Positions 16,583 through 25,307 are shown, numbered from the stretch's first letter. The stretch is DNA of 64,000 nt from Ancylobacter sp. SL191 (GCF_026625645.1 NZ_CP113056.1:3261001-3325000); one strand, 5' to 3'. Numbers and translations: made by a program. Notes: a model not told the origin generated them from the sequence alone.

Positions 16583-16688
16583 GCTGCCCCCACAGCGAGC
16601 GATCGAGAGTGACCGCCACCATTTGACGGTATCAGGCGGGCGCGAAGAGTCGAGTCGGCCGACAGAACGACGCCCACCGGGTCCGTCA

Positions 16689-17093
16689 TCAGTCTCGAGA
16701 TGCTCGCTGCTTCAGGTCATCTATTATTCTAAGAGCCGACATCAGGGGTATGTTGGGCGCCGCTGTCGGCGGAGATGCCGGGATGAGCCCTGGCTTCTTC
16801 TCGCCCGCGCTCCGGTCGGCTCTGGCACAGGCGTCCTTCGGCGGTACCCGGCATTTCTCGATCATCTCCTGTATCGCAGCGAGCGTCGTGTAGTCCTTAC
16901 CAGCAATGCGGAAGATCGTGAGCCGCCCTCGTGCCGCCTCCCGCCGAAGGCCCGCGACATTCATGGTGCCGTCAGGAAAAGCTGCCGTCGCAGCGACGTC
17001 CAGGCGCAAAGGCGCGCTAGAATCAAACGGCGCGTCTGCCGCGACACCTAGCCGTCCCGACTTGGTGGTCGGCTTCTGGCGAACGGGGGGCAT
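16689..17093 (-). CDS. Excisionase-like protein
   Basis: This 134-residue protein contains RLDVAATAAFPDGTMNVAGL, then RREAARGRLTIFRIAGKDYT and TLAAIQEMIEKC at about 29-80. It matches the excisionase-like proteins common in alphaproteobacterial prophages and integrative elements, with a winged helix whose wing reads RIAGKDYTT. The rest is Ala/Pro rich. It is the gene nearest the right attachment site, about 140 bases from the tRNA-Ser remnant; in the circular form it would sit just across attP from the integrase. A role in excision is inferred from family and place. Confidence 0.72.
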   Translation of the reverse strand: MPPVRQKPTTKSGRLGVAADAPFDSSAPLRLDVAATAAFPDGTMNVAGLRREAARGRLTIFRIAGKDYTTLAAIQEMIEKCRVPPKDACARADRSAGEKKPGLIPASPPTAAPNIPLMSALRIIDDLKQRASRD

Positions 17094-17147
17094 GTTGCAA
17101 ACCTAGCTGCTAACGAACGTCGTGGCACGGAAGCGAACAGAGCGGTT

Positions 17148-17174
17148 TGATCCGGCACAAGGCGCCGGATCAAT
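17148..17174. repeat. Perfect 10-bp inverted repeat near the right attachment site
   Basis: TTGATCCGGC (17148-17157) and GCCGGATCAA (17165-17174) form a stem with a 7-base loop. It has no T-run. It lies between the excisionase and the tRNA-Ser remnant and may be a recombination-protein site or a leftover tRNA terminator. Confidence 0.5.
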
Positions 17175-17233
17175 GCTTACAGATAGGCGCTTTCGATGAT
17201 TGCAGGGTACTGGTCGATACGGCCATTTCTGAA

Positions 17234-17272
17234 TTTCAAGACCGCTGCCTTAAACCACTCGGCCACCCTTCC
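17234..17272 (-). tRNA. tRNA-Ser(UGA) 5' half, severed after the anticodon loop
   Basis: Read on the minus strand from 17272, the sequence gives the acceptor 5' strand GGAAGGG, a Ser-type D arm (GCCGAGTGGTTTAAGGC), the anticodon stem GCGGT and the loop CTTGAAA with anticodon TGA. After the loop the pairing strand ACCGC, the long variable arm, the T arm and the acceptor 3' strand are all missing. The break after the anticodon loop marks the right junction of the left element. The frame reading VAEWFKAAVLK here is the well-known false ORF over tRNA-Ser genes. Confidence 0.85.
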
Positions 17273-17622
17273 GCGTTGCGGGCGCTGGGGCCCGGCGGGG
17301 CGGACGCGTTGCGGATCCGCTGCGCCCTTGTTCCCAAACTCGGGCGCTTTGGCAAGCGGCAAACGGAGCCATGGGTGGGGGACGGGACGAGCTTCAGGGC
17401 TGAGAACGCCGATGTGTACCCCTGCCCCATCGTCGGCCTTCCCCGGAACGATGCCCGCCTGGCGAATAGCGCTGCCCGCGATAGCGCGCGGCGCCTCATC
17501 CATCTGGACGCGCTCCGTTGCGATCGGCCGCCTTCTGTCGGCCCGTCCCTGACCCCACGCAGCCTGTGGCGCGGCAGCATGGGCTTGCACGCCCTGGTGA
17601 CGGGCGGGCAGCTCATGGTCCA

Positions 17623-18419
17623 TTACGGTGTGGACGGTGACGTCCAGCCGGGGATGGTCCAGGCGGGGGTGGTCCATATGCGCGGTCGGGCGTCGGTGGT
17701 GGTGGCCTCTCCGGTGCCCTGCCCCGTCGTTTGATCGGCCGGCGAGCGCGCGCTGCTGCCGGGTGTGGACCCTGGCGACGTGCGGGGCGCGGCGCTGGCA
17801 GTCCGCCGTTCGGTGATGAAGCTTTGCGTCTGCCCGAGAATCATCTGCTGCACCACCGGCGCCGTCGGCAGCTGCGCATGGCTGATGAAGCGCGCGCCGG
17901 AAGCCCAGGCATCAACATTCACCGCCCCGCGCACATCCGCGAAGCCCGGCCCGTGGATGTTGATGCAGCGGGGCACGGGGCAGGAGGGCGGCGCCGGCGC
18001 CGCATCGATGGTGATGATCATCGGCGCCGGCTGGCCAGCGGCGATGAGCTTCCGGGCATAGCGCAGAGCCATGTCGCCGCCCATGGAGTGGCCGATGATG
18101 ATGTCCGGCACAATGCCCTGGGTCCGGGTCATCAGGTGCGAATCGGTGCGCGTGCGAAAACCTTGCCGCTGCAGCGGACCGGCCAGCGCGGAGACGCCGA
18201 TATAGTCGCTCTCGACATACACGCCGAGCCCATCGAGCAGCAGCACGAGGGGGGCGGCGCGGGAGCGGAGACTTCGGGCGCTCCCGTCTGGGCGAGAGCC
18301 GGAGCCGACAGCCACAGCCATCCGGCCATGGCGACCCCCAGCGCCCCCAACGACGCGGGTCGCCGGGCGAATGGTCCTGGCATAAATGCCGCGCGGAGCT
18401 TTGCGTCTCGACTGATCAT
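17623..18419 (-). pseudogene. Secreted serine hydrolase (lipase/thioesterase-like), frameshifted
   Basis: The start at 18419 encodes a signal peptide (SLGALGVAMAGWLWLSAPAL, cleaved after AQA-like ALAQ) in one frame. The body continues in the next frame: LVLLLDGLGVYVESDYIG, then the nucleophile elbow GHSMGG and MIITIDAAPAPP. The switch falls at a run of six C (minus strand; G at 18249-18254), and adding one C would join the frames. The C-terminal tail is Pro/Thr rich. It is a relative of the intact gene at 47113, which has the same layout (signal peptide, LLRGLFGVFS, GHSLGAN). It may be a true pseudogene, a phase-variable tract or a sequencing error. Confidence 0.6.
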
Positions 18420-18516
18420 GTGATCGAGAAGTGCTGGCGGCGGGCGGCGATTTCAAGGCAGGGGACAGGATCGTGTGCTGTTCTGTCCCCTGCCGGAGCG
18501 TCCGATGCGTCCCGCG

Positions 18517-18786
18517 TCAGGCGGCGCGACGCAGAGCCGCGTGATGCGGCTGCAGCCCACAGGCGGCCGACCACGTCTCGAACGCGACCCAGGCGTCCTG
18601 CTGCTGCCGGGGTAGTTCTGCCGATTCCATCTGGGTCAGCAACATCTCGGCGAATCGGCCGAGGCGGTCATGCCGCAAGGAGCGGATGAGGTGGATGGCG
18701 CCTTGCAGCGAGCGGATTTCGAGTTCCTCGTGGCCGACCCGTACGAGCAGCGGGGTCGGCTGGAAGTCCTTGACGTCGTTCGACAT
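18517..18786 (-). CDS. DUF982-like small protein
   Basis: This 89-residue protein is read from the ATG at 18786 with a strong RBS (GGGAGGA). PLLVRVGHEELEIRSLQGAI, then HLIRSLRHDRLGRFAEMLLT and QQDAWVAFETWSAACG fit the short DUF982 family of Hyphomicrobiales: a beta hairpin followed by helices with an aromatic/Ala-rich end. The function of this family is unknown. It has no clear operon partner. Confidence 0.55.
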   Translation of the reverse strand: MSNDVKDFQPTPLLVRVGHEELEIRSLQGAIHLIRSLRHDRLGRFAEMLLTQMESAELPRQQQDAWVAFETWSAACGLQPHHAALRRAA

Positions 18787-19360
18787 GCCTTCGTCCTCCC
18801 TGTGTGAACGGCCTTGTGGTGGAGGGCGTGACCTGGCCGGGAGGTCCGCCTGTTCGCCGAGCATCGCAGTCAATCGTAGCGCAACAATGACACAGTCAAG
18901 CGGAGTGGCGATGAACAGGCGTCATTCTAGCCCCGTCGGGGGCTTCCCCATTACACCTTTTGGTGATGATCGCCGCTGCGTGCCATGAAGAATATGGCAC
19001 ATCGTACCTTGCATCCGGCATTCCAGCGTCTTGCGGGCAGCAAGAGGCGATCTTGCGGCGATCCGGCCGGAGTTATTGCTCCCTCCAGCAAGAATAGCTG
19101 AGTTGTTCGGCTTTCGATCGGCGGCCCAATGTGCCTTGACGGAATGCCAGTCCGCGCGTTGAACGTCGCGAACGTCTTGCGCGCCCGCCCAAGAGATGCC
19201 TCATCGCGCGAATACTCTCTATGTATTCGGCATCTCGCTGCTGCGAATGAAATAGATATGAATGCTGCCCTGCAACAGCGAATACATATTGCCATTGCCG
19301 CGATACATCATGTTACGCTGCGTATGGCGGCGAAAGACCGCCCTCAAGGAGGAAACGCCA
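18787..19360. other. Intergenic region, no gene recognised
   Basis: Short ORFs on both strands have no RBS or protein-like composition. The region 19190-19340 is somewhat AT-rich and should hold the promoter of the Cache-like gene, whose RBS AAGGAGG is at about 19345-19355. Nothing else was seen. Confidence 0.5.
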
Positions 19361-19927
19361 ATGAAGTTCCGTATGACTCTCGCCGCGGCGGCCGCGGCGA
19401 GCCTTATGTTCGTTGCGCCGGCTTTCGCGCAGGATCCGATGGCCCATGCGCCCGCGGTGACGGCCTATGTCCAGAAGAACGTGCAGCCCTGGCTGAGCGA
19501 TCCCGTGATCGTCGCGGCGGTCATCGCCTCCAACAAGGCGCATGCCCGGCTGATGCAGACCGATATCGATGCACTCGATCAGAAGTGGAAGGACAAGGAT
19601 CAGGCGCTGCGCGACTCCACGATGAAGAACCCGGCGGCCGCTTTCCTGGTGAAGAAGAAGGATGCGTCCGGCGGGGTCATCACCGAGGCCTTCGTGATGG
19701 ACGATCGCGGTCTCAATGTCGCCCAGACCGACGGCACGTCCGATATGTGGCAGGCGGACGAAGCCAAGTGGCAGAAGTCCTATGCGGCCGGCCCCGGTAC
19801 GATCTTTGTCGACAAGGTTGAAGAAGACGGCGGCAAGAAGATCGCCCAGGTCAGCGTGACCATCTCCGACAAGGATGTCGCCATCGGCGCGATCACCCTC
19901 GGCATTGATGTCGACAAGTTGAAGTAA
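19361..19927 (+). CDS. Periplasmic Cache/PDC-like sensor-domain protein
   Basis: This 188-residue protein starts at the ATG at 19361 (RBS AAGGAGG). A signal peptide is cleaved after PAFAQ. The mature protein has a long N-terminal helix (HAPAVTAYVQKNVQPWLSDP, VIVAAVIASNKAHARL), then the PDC-type core FVMDDRGLNVAQTDGTSDMWQ, KWQKSYAAGPGTIF and VSVTISDKDVAIGAITLGID. This is the fold of extracellular sensor domains of receptors, here free in the periplasm with no membrane anchor. It may be a ligand-binding partner of a membrane receptor; none is adjacent. A strong terminator follows. Confidence 0.72.
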   Translation: MKFRMTLAAAAAASLMFVAPAFAQDPMAHAPAVTAYVQKNVQPWLSDPVIVAAVIASNKAHARLMQTDIDALDQKWKDKDQALRDSTMKNPAAAFLVKKKDASGGVITEAFVMDDRGLNVAQTDGTSDMWQADEAKWQKSYAAGPGTIFVDKVEEDGGKKIAQVSVTISDKDVAIGAITLGIDVDKLK

Positions 19928-19953
19928 GCCGTATCGTCTCTCCCGAAACCGGC

Positions 19954-19979
19954 GGGGCGGCATCACGCCGCCCCTTTTT
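19954..19979 (+). terminator. Rho-independent terminator after the Cache-like gene
   Basis: GGGGCGGC (19954-19961), loop ATCAC, GCCGCCCC (19967-19974), then TTTTT (19975-19979). A complete intrinsic terminator. Confidence 0.9.
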
Positions 19980-20064
19980 CCTGCGCATCTGCGGGCGCCG
20001 ATGATCGACCCCGGGCGGTGCATCGGCTAGGCTCCCGCAGCCGGGAAAGACAGGAGAGCACGAC

Positions 20065-20391
20065 ATGTTTCTTGCCATGAACCGCTTCAAGGTGAAGCAG
20101 GGCTCGGAAGCCGATTTCGAGACCGTCTGGCGCGAACGCGACAGCCACCTCAACACCGTGCCCGGCTTCGTCGCCTTCAATTTGCTGCGCGGCCCGGCGA
20201 AGGAGGATCATACCCTCTACGCCTCGCACACGATCTGGCGCTCGCGCGAGGATTTCGAGAGTTGGACGCGCTCGGAAGCCTTCCGCGCCGCCCATCGCAA
20301 TGCCGGCGGCAACAAGCCGCTTTATGTCGGTCATCCCGAGGTCGAACTGTTCGACAGCGTGATCTCGCTGGACAACCAGCAGGCCGCCTGA
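20065..20391 (+). CDS. IsdG-type heme-degrading monooxygenase
   Basis: This 108-residue protein has the dimeric ferredoxin-like ABM fold: FKVKQGSEADFETVWRERDS, then VPGFVAFNLLRGP. N6, W67 and H77 lie at the positions of the catalytic Asn, Trp and His of IsdG/IsdI, which open heme with a ruffled ring and release iron. It therefore probably frees iron from heme in the cytoplasm. HmuQ/HmuD-type enzymes of rhizobia are the closest comparison by name. No heme uptake genes are adjacent. Alternative: another antibiotic-biosynthesis-monooxygenase-family enzyme. Confidence 0.75.
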   Translation: MFLAMNRFKVKQGSEADFETVWRERDSHLNTVPGFVAFNLLRGPAKEDHTLYASHTIWRSREDFESWTRSEAFRAAHRNAGGNKPLYVGHPEVELFDSVISLDNQQAA

Positions 20392-20465
20392 GCCCGCCGC
20401 GGCACGATCGGAAGCCCCTCCCCGTCCCCCGCGCAGCCCGGACCTGCGCGGGGCGGAGTTGACGG

Positions 20466-21878
20466 ATGGCGGCAGCTGGCTTAACGCCTCGCGATCCTTT
20501 CAAGTCCGGGTTCCGACAGGCCATGGCCGAAATCGCGTCGATCGACGCCTCCGCCGCGCGCGGCGAGGCGCCGCGCATCTCCTTCGTCTCGCTGGGTTGC
20601 CCCAAGGCGCTCGTCGACAGCGAACGCATCGTCACCAGCCTGCGCTCGGAAGGCTATGAGCTGTCGCGCCATCACGAGGGCGCGGATCTGGTGATCGTGA
20701 ACACCTGCGGCTTCCTCGACAGCGCCAAGGCCGAGAGCCTCGCCGCGATTGGCGACGCGCTGAAGGAGAACGGCAAGGTCATTGTCACCGGCTGCATGGG
20801 CGCCGAGCCCGAGCAGATCCGCGCCGTGCATCCGGGCGTGCTCGCCGTCACCGGCCCGCAGCAATATGAAAGCGTGCTGGCCGCCGTGCATCAGGCGGTG
20901 CCGCCGCAGCATGATCCGTTCCTCGATCTGGTGCCGCCGCAGGGCATCAAACTCACCCCGCGCCATTACGCGTACCTAAAGATTTCAGAGGGTTGCAACA
21001 ATCGCTGCACCTTCTGCATCATCCCGAAGCTGCGCGGCGATCTGGTCAGCCGGCCGGCCGCCGACGTGCTGCGCGAGGCCGAGCGGCTGGTGACGGCCGG
21101 AGTCAAGGAGGTCCTCGTCATCTCGCAGGACACCTCCGCCTATGGCGTCGATCTGCGCTACGCGGAGAGCCAGTGGAAGGATCGTCAGGTCCGCACGCGC
21201 TTCCTCGATCTCGCCCGCGAACTCGGCACGCTCGGCGCCTGGGTGCGCATGCATTACGTCTACCCCTACCCGCATGTCGACGAGGTGATCGGTCTGATGG
21301 CGGATGGGGTAATCCTTCCCTATCTCGACATCCCCTTCCAGCACGCCTCCCCGACCGTGCTGAAGCGTATGAAGCGCCCGGCGGCGCAGGAGAAGACGCT
21401 GGCCCGCGTGCAGGCTTGGCGCGCTGCCTGCCCCGAGCTGACGCTGCGCTCGACCTTCATCGTCGGCTTCCCCGGCGAGACCGAGGCCGAGTTCCAGGAG
21501 CTGATCGACTTCCTGGAGGAAGCCGAACTCGATCGTGTCGGCTGCTTCAAATATGAGCCGGTCGATGGCGCGCCCGCCAATGCGCTTGGCCAGGCCGTGC
21601 CGGATGAGGTGAAGGAAGAACGCTGGAAGCGCTTCATGGAAGTGCAGCAGCGTGTCTCCGCCCGCCGGCTGAAGCGCAAGGTCGGCACCCGCCAGCAGGT
21701 CATCATCGACTCGGTCGGGCCGACGGTGGCGGTCGGCCGCTCCAAGGCGGATGCGCCGGAGATCGACGGCGTGGTGCACGTCGCCTCGCGTCGCCCGCTG
21801 CGCGTCGGCGAGATCACCACGGTGAAGATCGAGCGCGCGGACGCCTATGATTTGCACGGCACGGCGGTCGGCTTCTGA
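20466..21878 (+). CDS. rimO: Ribosomal protein S12 methylthiotransferase RimO
   Basis: This radical-SAM enzyme adds a methylthio group to the conserved Asp of ribosomal protein S12. The N-terminal UPF0004 domain has [17 protein letters not shown], with cysteines in VNTCGF and VTGCMG for the auxiliary cluster. The radical-SAM motif is CNNRCTFC (C177, C181, C184), followed by IIPKLRG, and a C-terminal TRAM domain. The form '[12 protein letters not shown]' separates RimO from MiaB. The start is taken at 20466, seven bases after GGAG; 20523 (MAEIASID) is possible and would give the usual length. Confidence 0.95.
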   Translation: MAAAGLTPRDPFKSGFRQAMAEIASIDASAARGEAPRISFVSLGCPKALVDSERIVTSLRSEGYELSRHHEGADLVIVNTCGFLDSAKAESLAAIGDALKENGKVIVTGCMGAEPEQIRAVHPGVLAVTGPQQYESVLAAVHQAVPPQHDPFLDLVPPQGIKLTPRHYAYLKISEGCNNRCTFCIIPKLRGDLVSRPAADVLREAERLVTAGVKEVLVISQDTSAYGVDLRYAESQWKDRQVRTRFLDLARELGTLGAWVRMHYVYPYPHVDEVIGLMADGVILPYLDIPFQHASPTVLKRMKRPAAQEKTLARVQAWRAACPELTLRSTFIVGFPGETEAEFQELIDFLEEAELDRVGCFKYEPVDGAPANALGQAVPDEVKEERWKRFMEVQQRVSARRLKRKVGTRQQVIIDSVGPTVAVGRSKADAPEIDGVVHVASRRPLRVGEITTVKIERADAYDLHGTAVGF

Positions 21879-21899
21879 CCACCGGCAGGGCTGGCGCTC

Positions 21900-22664
21900 T
21901 CAGGGCGCCAGCACCCGCGTCAGTTCCTCGCGGGGGATGATGTTCTCGTCCACCGTCGGCCAGGCAAGGGCGACGGTGTAGGCGAGCGTCACGGCGAAGG
22001 CGATGGAGAAGGTTGCGAGGCTGATGATGAGCTGCGGGCGCTTGCCGACATGCAGCGCCGCCAGCCCGATCTGCGAGAGAACGCCCAAGAGCACCACAAC
22101 GGCCCAGCGATGGGGCGCCAGATCGACATGCAGGATGAAATAGCGGTCGGTGCGCAGCCGCCGCAATTCGCCCTGCCCGGCCAGCAGCGCGGCGCGCAGA
22201 TGCCCGGCGATCTGGGAGCGCGCTTCCTCCTCGGCGATCGCGGTGACCAGCGCATCGAAGCGCTCGCTCACGACAGCCTGTGGGTAGGTCCAGCCCTCGT
22301 CCCACTCATTCTGCGACAGCGCCCGCGCATAGGCGCCCAGCGCGTCGTCGATGCGCTGGCACGGCGCGCCGCAGATGCGCGCCACGTCGAGCATTGCATC
22401 GAGCCGCTGGACCTCCTGCAGCACAGTCTGCGCGAACTTGGTCTCGCGCTGCCAGATGTCGCTCATCATGAAGGCGAGGAACAGCGCGAAGGGCAGCGTG
22501 AGCGCCCCAAGATAGGACGTCGCGAGATCCTTGGGCTCGAACCACCTGACAAAGCGTGGCAGCACCGCCACCCAGTAGATCAGGGCACCGCTCAGCAGTG
22601 GCACCAGCGCGAACAGCGCCACCAGCCCCCAGTACTCGCCGACGATGAGCTGCATCCAGTTCAT
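21900..22664 (-). CDS. Bestrophin-like DUF4239 membrane protein
   Basis: This 254-residue protein has two N-terminal membrane segments (about 10-35 and 45-65), a cytoplasmic helical domain with two Cys (ARICGAPCQRID) and two C-terminal segments (about 185-205 and 215-235). This 2+2 layout with ERFDALVTAIAEEEARSQ and WPTVDENIIPREEL fits the DUF4239 bestrophin-like family. Function is unknown; an ion-channel relation is only by name. It is convergent with rimO and lies at the end of the leftward hydrolase/transporter operon, 21 bases after the M20 gene. Confidence 0.6.
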   Translation of the reverse strand: MNWMQLIVGEYWGLVALFALVPLLSGALIYWVAVLPRFVRWFEPKDLATSYLGALTLPFALFLAFMMSDIWQRETKFAQTVLQEVQRLDAMLDVARICGAPCQRIDDALGAYARALSQNEWDEGWTYPQAVVSERFDALVTAIAEEEARSQIAGHLRAALLAGQGELRRLRTDRYFILHVDLAPHRWAVVVLLGVLSQIGLAALHVGKRPQLIISLATFSIAFAVTLAYTVALAWPTVDENIIPREELTRVLAP

Positions 22665-22685
22665 GGCCGCAGCTCTCCTGCGCCG

Positions 22686-23909
22686 CTACTTCGCCGCCAG
22701 CAGATCGCGCAGCGTGCCCTCGATCACCGTGGTCGCGGCCTTGAGGTCGCTGATGCGCACATGCTCATCCGCCGCATGGGCATTGGCTTCCAGAATGGAG
22801 CGCGGACCGGCGCCGTAGAGAATGGTCGGAATGCCCGCCGCGGTGTAGTGGCGCGCATCGGTGTAGAGCGGCACGGCGGTCGCCGGCGGCGTCTCGCCCA
22901 GCACGGTGGTCGCGTGCTTCTGCACGATCTCCACCAGCCGCTCCGTGCCCGGCAGCGTGCGCAGCGGCTCGGCCAGGATGATGCGGCGGCATTCGAGCTC
23001 GATGCCGGGCCGCCCGGCGACGGCCTGCTCGATCAGCGCCGCCAGCTCGGCCTCGACGGCAAGACCGTCCTCTTCCGGCGTCAGGCGGCGGTCGACGCGC
23101 ATGACGATGCGGTCCGGCACCACATTGGTGTTGATGCCGCCCGAGATCAGGCCGACCGTGATCTTGGGCGAACCGATGCCCGGCGTCGCGCTGGTGATGC
23201 CGTAGAGCCGCTTGCGCTCGCCATAGATGGCGGTGAGGATGGCGTTCGCCGCTTCCAGCGCATCGGCGCCAGTCTCCGGCATGGCGGCGTGGGCCTGCTT
23301 GCCGCGCACCACGATTTCGAGGTGCAGGCAGCCATTATGGGCGATCACCACGGCGTAGGAGAAGCCGGCGGAGATGGCGTAGTCCGGCTTGGTGATCTCG
23401 TGCTCGATCAGCCATTTCGGCCCGACGAAGCCACCCGCTTCCTCGTCATAGGTGAAGTGCAGCTCGACCGTCCCGTCGAGGCCCTCCGGGCGCTCCTTCA
23501 GCGCCAGCAGGGCGAAGGCGTAGGTGGCGAAATCGGATTTGGAGACGGCGGCGCCGCGCCCATAGATCGCCCCGCCGCGCTCCTCGGCGCCGTAGGGATC
23601 ATAGGTCCAGCCCTCGCCGGGCGGCACCACGTCGCCATGGGCATTGAGCGCGATCACCGGCCCCTGCCCGCTGCCGAAGCGCTCGCGCACCACGAGGTTC
23701 ACCACCGACTTCATGCCGTAGGTCTTCACGAAGGGCTCGGGCACCGGATGGCGCTCGACGGTGAAGCCCAGCTCCTCCAGCAACTGGCCGGCGACCTCCG
23801 CATGGGGGGCGCAGTCGCCGGGCGGGTTGTCGCTCGGCACGCGCACCAGCGCCTTGAGGAACTCGACCTCGCGCGCGAGGGGCGCCTTGTCGTCGCCGGG
23901 GATGGTCAC
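22686..23909 (-). CDS. M20 family metallopeptidase (ArgE/DapE-like deacylase)
   Basis: This 407-residue dinuclear zinc hydrolase of the M20 family has NAHGDVVPPGEGW with the first His/Asp pair, GRGAAVSKSDFATYAFALLA with the bridging Asp region, TYDEEAGG with the catalytic Glu pair, and an inserted dimerisation domain (IVVRGKQAHAAMPETGADAL). TDARHYTAAGIPTILYGAGP supplies the last ligand. It probably deacylates a small N-acyl amino acid. It overlaps the upstream M20 hydrolase by 4 bases and follows a BMP-type transporter in one operon, suggesting that its substrate enters through that transporter. Confidence 0.85.
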   Translation of the reverse strand: MTIPGDDKAPLAREVEFLKALVRVPSDNPPGDCAPHAEVAGQLLEELGFTVERHPVPEPFVKTYGMKSVVNLVVRERFGSGQGPVIALNAHGDVVPPGEGWTYDPYGAEERGGAIYGRGAAVSKSDFATYAFALLALKERPEGLDGTVELHFTYDEEAGGFVGPKWLIEHEITKPDYAISAGFSYAVVIAHNGCLHLEIVVRGKQAHAAMPETGADALEAANAILTAIYGERKRLYGITSATPGIGSPKITVGLISGGINTNVVPDRIVMRVDRRLTPEEDGLAVEAELAALIEQAVAGRPGIELECRRIILAEPLRTLPGTERLVEIVQKHATTVLGETPPATAVPLYTDARHYTAAGIPTILYGAGPRSILEANAHAADEHVRISDLKAATTVIEGTLRDLLAAK

Positions 23910-25186
23910 GTCTCTACTCCGCCTGTGGCTTCGCTGAGTTGCGGAAGCTGGAAGCGCTCGATGAAGCGCACCAGCGCGGCCGCCGCAAGCCCCATATCGT
24001 CGGGGGAGGCGTATTCGGCCGGGTTATGGCTGATCCCGCCGCGGCAGCGCACGAACAACATGCCGATCGGGCAGAGCGCGGACATGGCCTGCCCGTCATG
24101 CCCGGCGCCGGAGGCCAGTGTCGGCGCGCGATGGCCGACGGCGGCGACCGCGTTGCGCAGGCGCAGTTGCAGGTCGCGGAAGCACGGCACGGTCGCGACC
24201 TCGTGGAAGGCCGAGATGACGACGCCGAGATGGCGCAGATCGGCGATGCGGTGCGCCTCGCGCTCGAAACGCTCCAGCGCCTCGCGCCGTGACAGGTCCG
24301 AACCGGAGCGCAGATCGACGGTGAAGACGACGCGCGAAGGAATGACGTTGATCGAGCCGGGCTCGACATGCACGCGCCCGACCGTCGCCACCATGCCGTG
24401 CGGGTCGGCCTTGGCGATGCGCTCGACCGCCAGCGCCATTTCCGCCGCGCCGAGCAGCGCGTCGCGGCGCATGGTCATCGGCACGGTGCCGGCATGGCCA
24501 GCCTCGCCGGTCACGGTGACGGACAGGCGCGAGGCGCCGGCAATGGCCGTGACGACGCCGAGCGGCTCGCCTTCGGCTTCGAGCACCGGGCCCTGCTCGA
24601 TATGCGCCTCGACATAGGCGATGACCTTGTTGGGGTCATAGGCGGCGGCGGGAATGTCGTCGGGGTTCTTGCCATAGGCTAGCAGCGCGTCGCGGTAGCT
24701 CACGCCATCCGCGTCCCGCACGCCGAGATTGGCTGGGGAGAAGATGCCCGCGACGGCGGCGGACGCCGAGAGCGTGGTGGGAAAGCGCGTGCCTTCCTCG
24801 TCGCCAAAGGCCAGCACGTCGATGCCGAAAGGCTTGGTGACGCCGGCCTTGCGGATCTCGTCCAGCGCGAGAATGCCCAGGATCACGCCGAGCGTGCCGT
24901 CATACTTGCCGGCATTGCCGACCGTGTCGATATGCGAGCCAATGAGCAGACGCGGCGCGTCGGGGCCGGCAGGGTGCCAGTGGCCGCGCACCGTGCCGAG
25001 GGCGTCCTCGGAAACCTCAAGCCCGGCCGCGCGCATCCATGCGGCCACGCGATCGGCGGCGCGGCGATGTTCGGGGGTGAGGAAGAAGCGGGTCAGCCCG
25101 TCCGGCGTGGCGGAGATCGCGCCCAGTTCCTCGATCATGGCGGCGGCGCGCGCGCCCAGCGCAGCGATGTCCAGCGGCACGGTCAT
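23906..25186 (-). CDS. M20 amidohydrolase, allantoate amidohydrolase / N-carbamoyl-L-amino acid hydrolase type
   Basis: This 426-residue protein has GSHIDTVGNAGKYDGTLGVI, with metal-binding His/Asp, then DEEGTRFPTT, YVEAHIEQGPVLEAEGEPLG, GAGHDGQAMSAL and GGISHNPAEY. These are the motifs of the HyuC/AllC/beta-ureidopropionase group, which hydrolyse a carbamoyl or ureido group releasing CO2 and ammonia. The exact substrate (allantoate, N-carbamoyl amino acid or ureidopropionate) cannot be told from the sequence. It lies between the BMP-type importer genes and a second M20 enzyme. Confidence 0.85.
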   Translation of the reverse strand: MTVPLDIAALGARAAAMIEELGAISATPDGLTRFFLTPEHRRAADRVAAWMRAAGLEVSEDALGTVRGHWHPAGPDAPRLLIGSHIDTVGNAGKYDGTLGVILGILALDEIRKAGVTKPFGIDVLAFGDEEGTRFPTTLSASAAVAGIFSPANLGVRDADGVSYRDALLAYGKNPDDIPAAAYDPNKVIAYVEAHIEQGPVLEAEGEPLGVVTAIAGASRLSVTVTGEAGHAGTVPMTMRRDALLGAAEMALAVERIAKADPHGMVATVGRVHVEPGSINVIPSRVVFTVDLRSGSDLSRREALERFEREAHRIADLRHLGVVISAFHEVATVPCFRDLQLRLRNAVAAVGHRAPTLASGAGHDGQAMSALCPIGMLFVRCRGGISHNPAEYASPDDMGLAAAALVRFIERFQLPQLSEATGGVET

Positions 25187-25280
25187 GATGTCGGTTCGGC
25201 GCCTCCACTGGATGCCGCGGTGAATCCGCCAGCCGGCCCAGTCTCGTCAGCGCATCGCATATGGGTGCCGCTTTGGCAAT

Positions 25281-25307
25281 GTGCGGCGGCAGGGACCGCC
25301 GCCGCAC
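25281..25307 (-). terminator. Hairpin after the BMP gene
   Basis: GTGCGGCGGC (25281-25290) and GCCGCCGCAC (25298-25307) form a 10-bp stem with a 7-base loop, between the substrate-binding protein and the hydrolase genes. No T-run. It may be an attenuator or an mRNA-stabilising structure that raises the level of the binding protein over the enzymes. Confidence 0.5.

Larger units (their letters stand above)
1..17234. mobile_element. Integrated satellite-like phage element (left end outside the window)
   Basis: The element runs from a leftward tyrosine integrase cut by the window edge to a severed tRNA-Ser gene. It contains regulators, a replication-initiator-like gene, a tail chaperone and tape measure, a complete-looking capsid and packaging set, cargo genes and an excisionase. 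No tail tube, tail terminator, sheath, baseplate, fibre, holin or endolysin gene was seen. With the missing part of the integrase it should be roughly 18 kb, which is small for a tailed phage. In circular form the excisionase and integrase would flank attP, which is a sensible arrangement. The genes are intact and tightly packed, with several ATGA overlaps, so simple decay is not obvious. Alternative: a prophage that cleanly lost its tail and lysis blocks, or one that continues left of the window. Confidence 0.7.

Noticed and set aside
1..17234. Gene transfer agent
   Set aside because: The element has an integrase, excisionase and a tRNA junction; alphaproteobacterial gene transfer agents lack these and have a different, tail-containing gene order.
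17177..17677. 166-residue minus-strand ORF containing VAEWFKAAVLK
   Set aside because: This string is the translation of a tRNA-Ser gene, a well-known false protein; the ORF has no other support.
22050..24617. 855-residue plus-strand ORF
   Set aside because: Shadow of the two minus-strand M20 hydrolase genes; composition is His/Arg/Gly-rich with no domain, as usual opposite high-GC genes.
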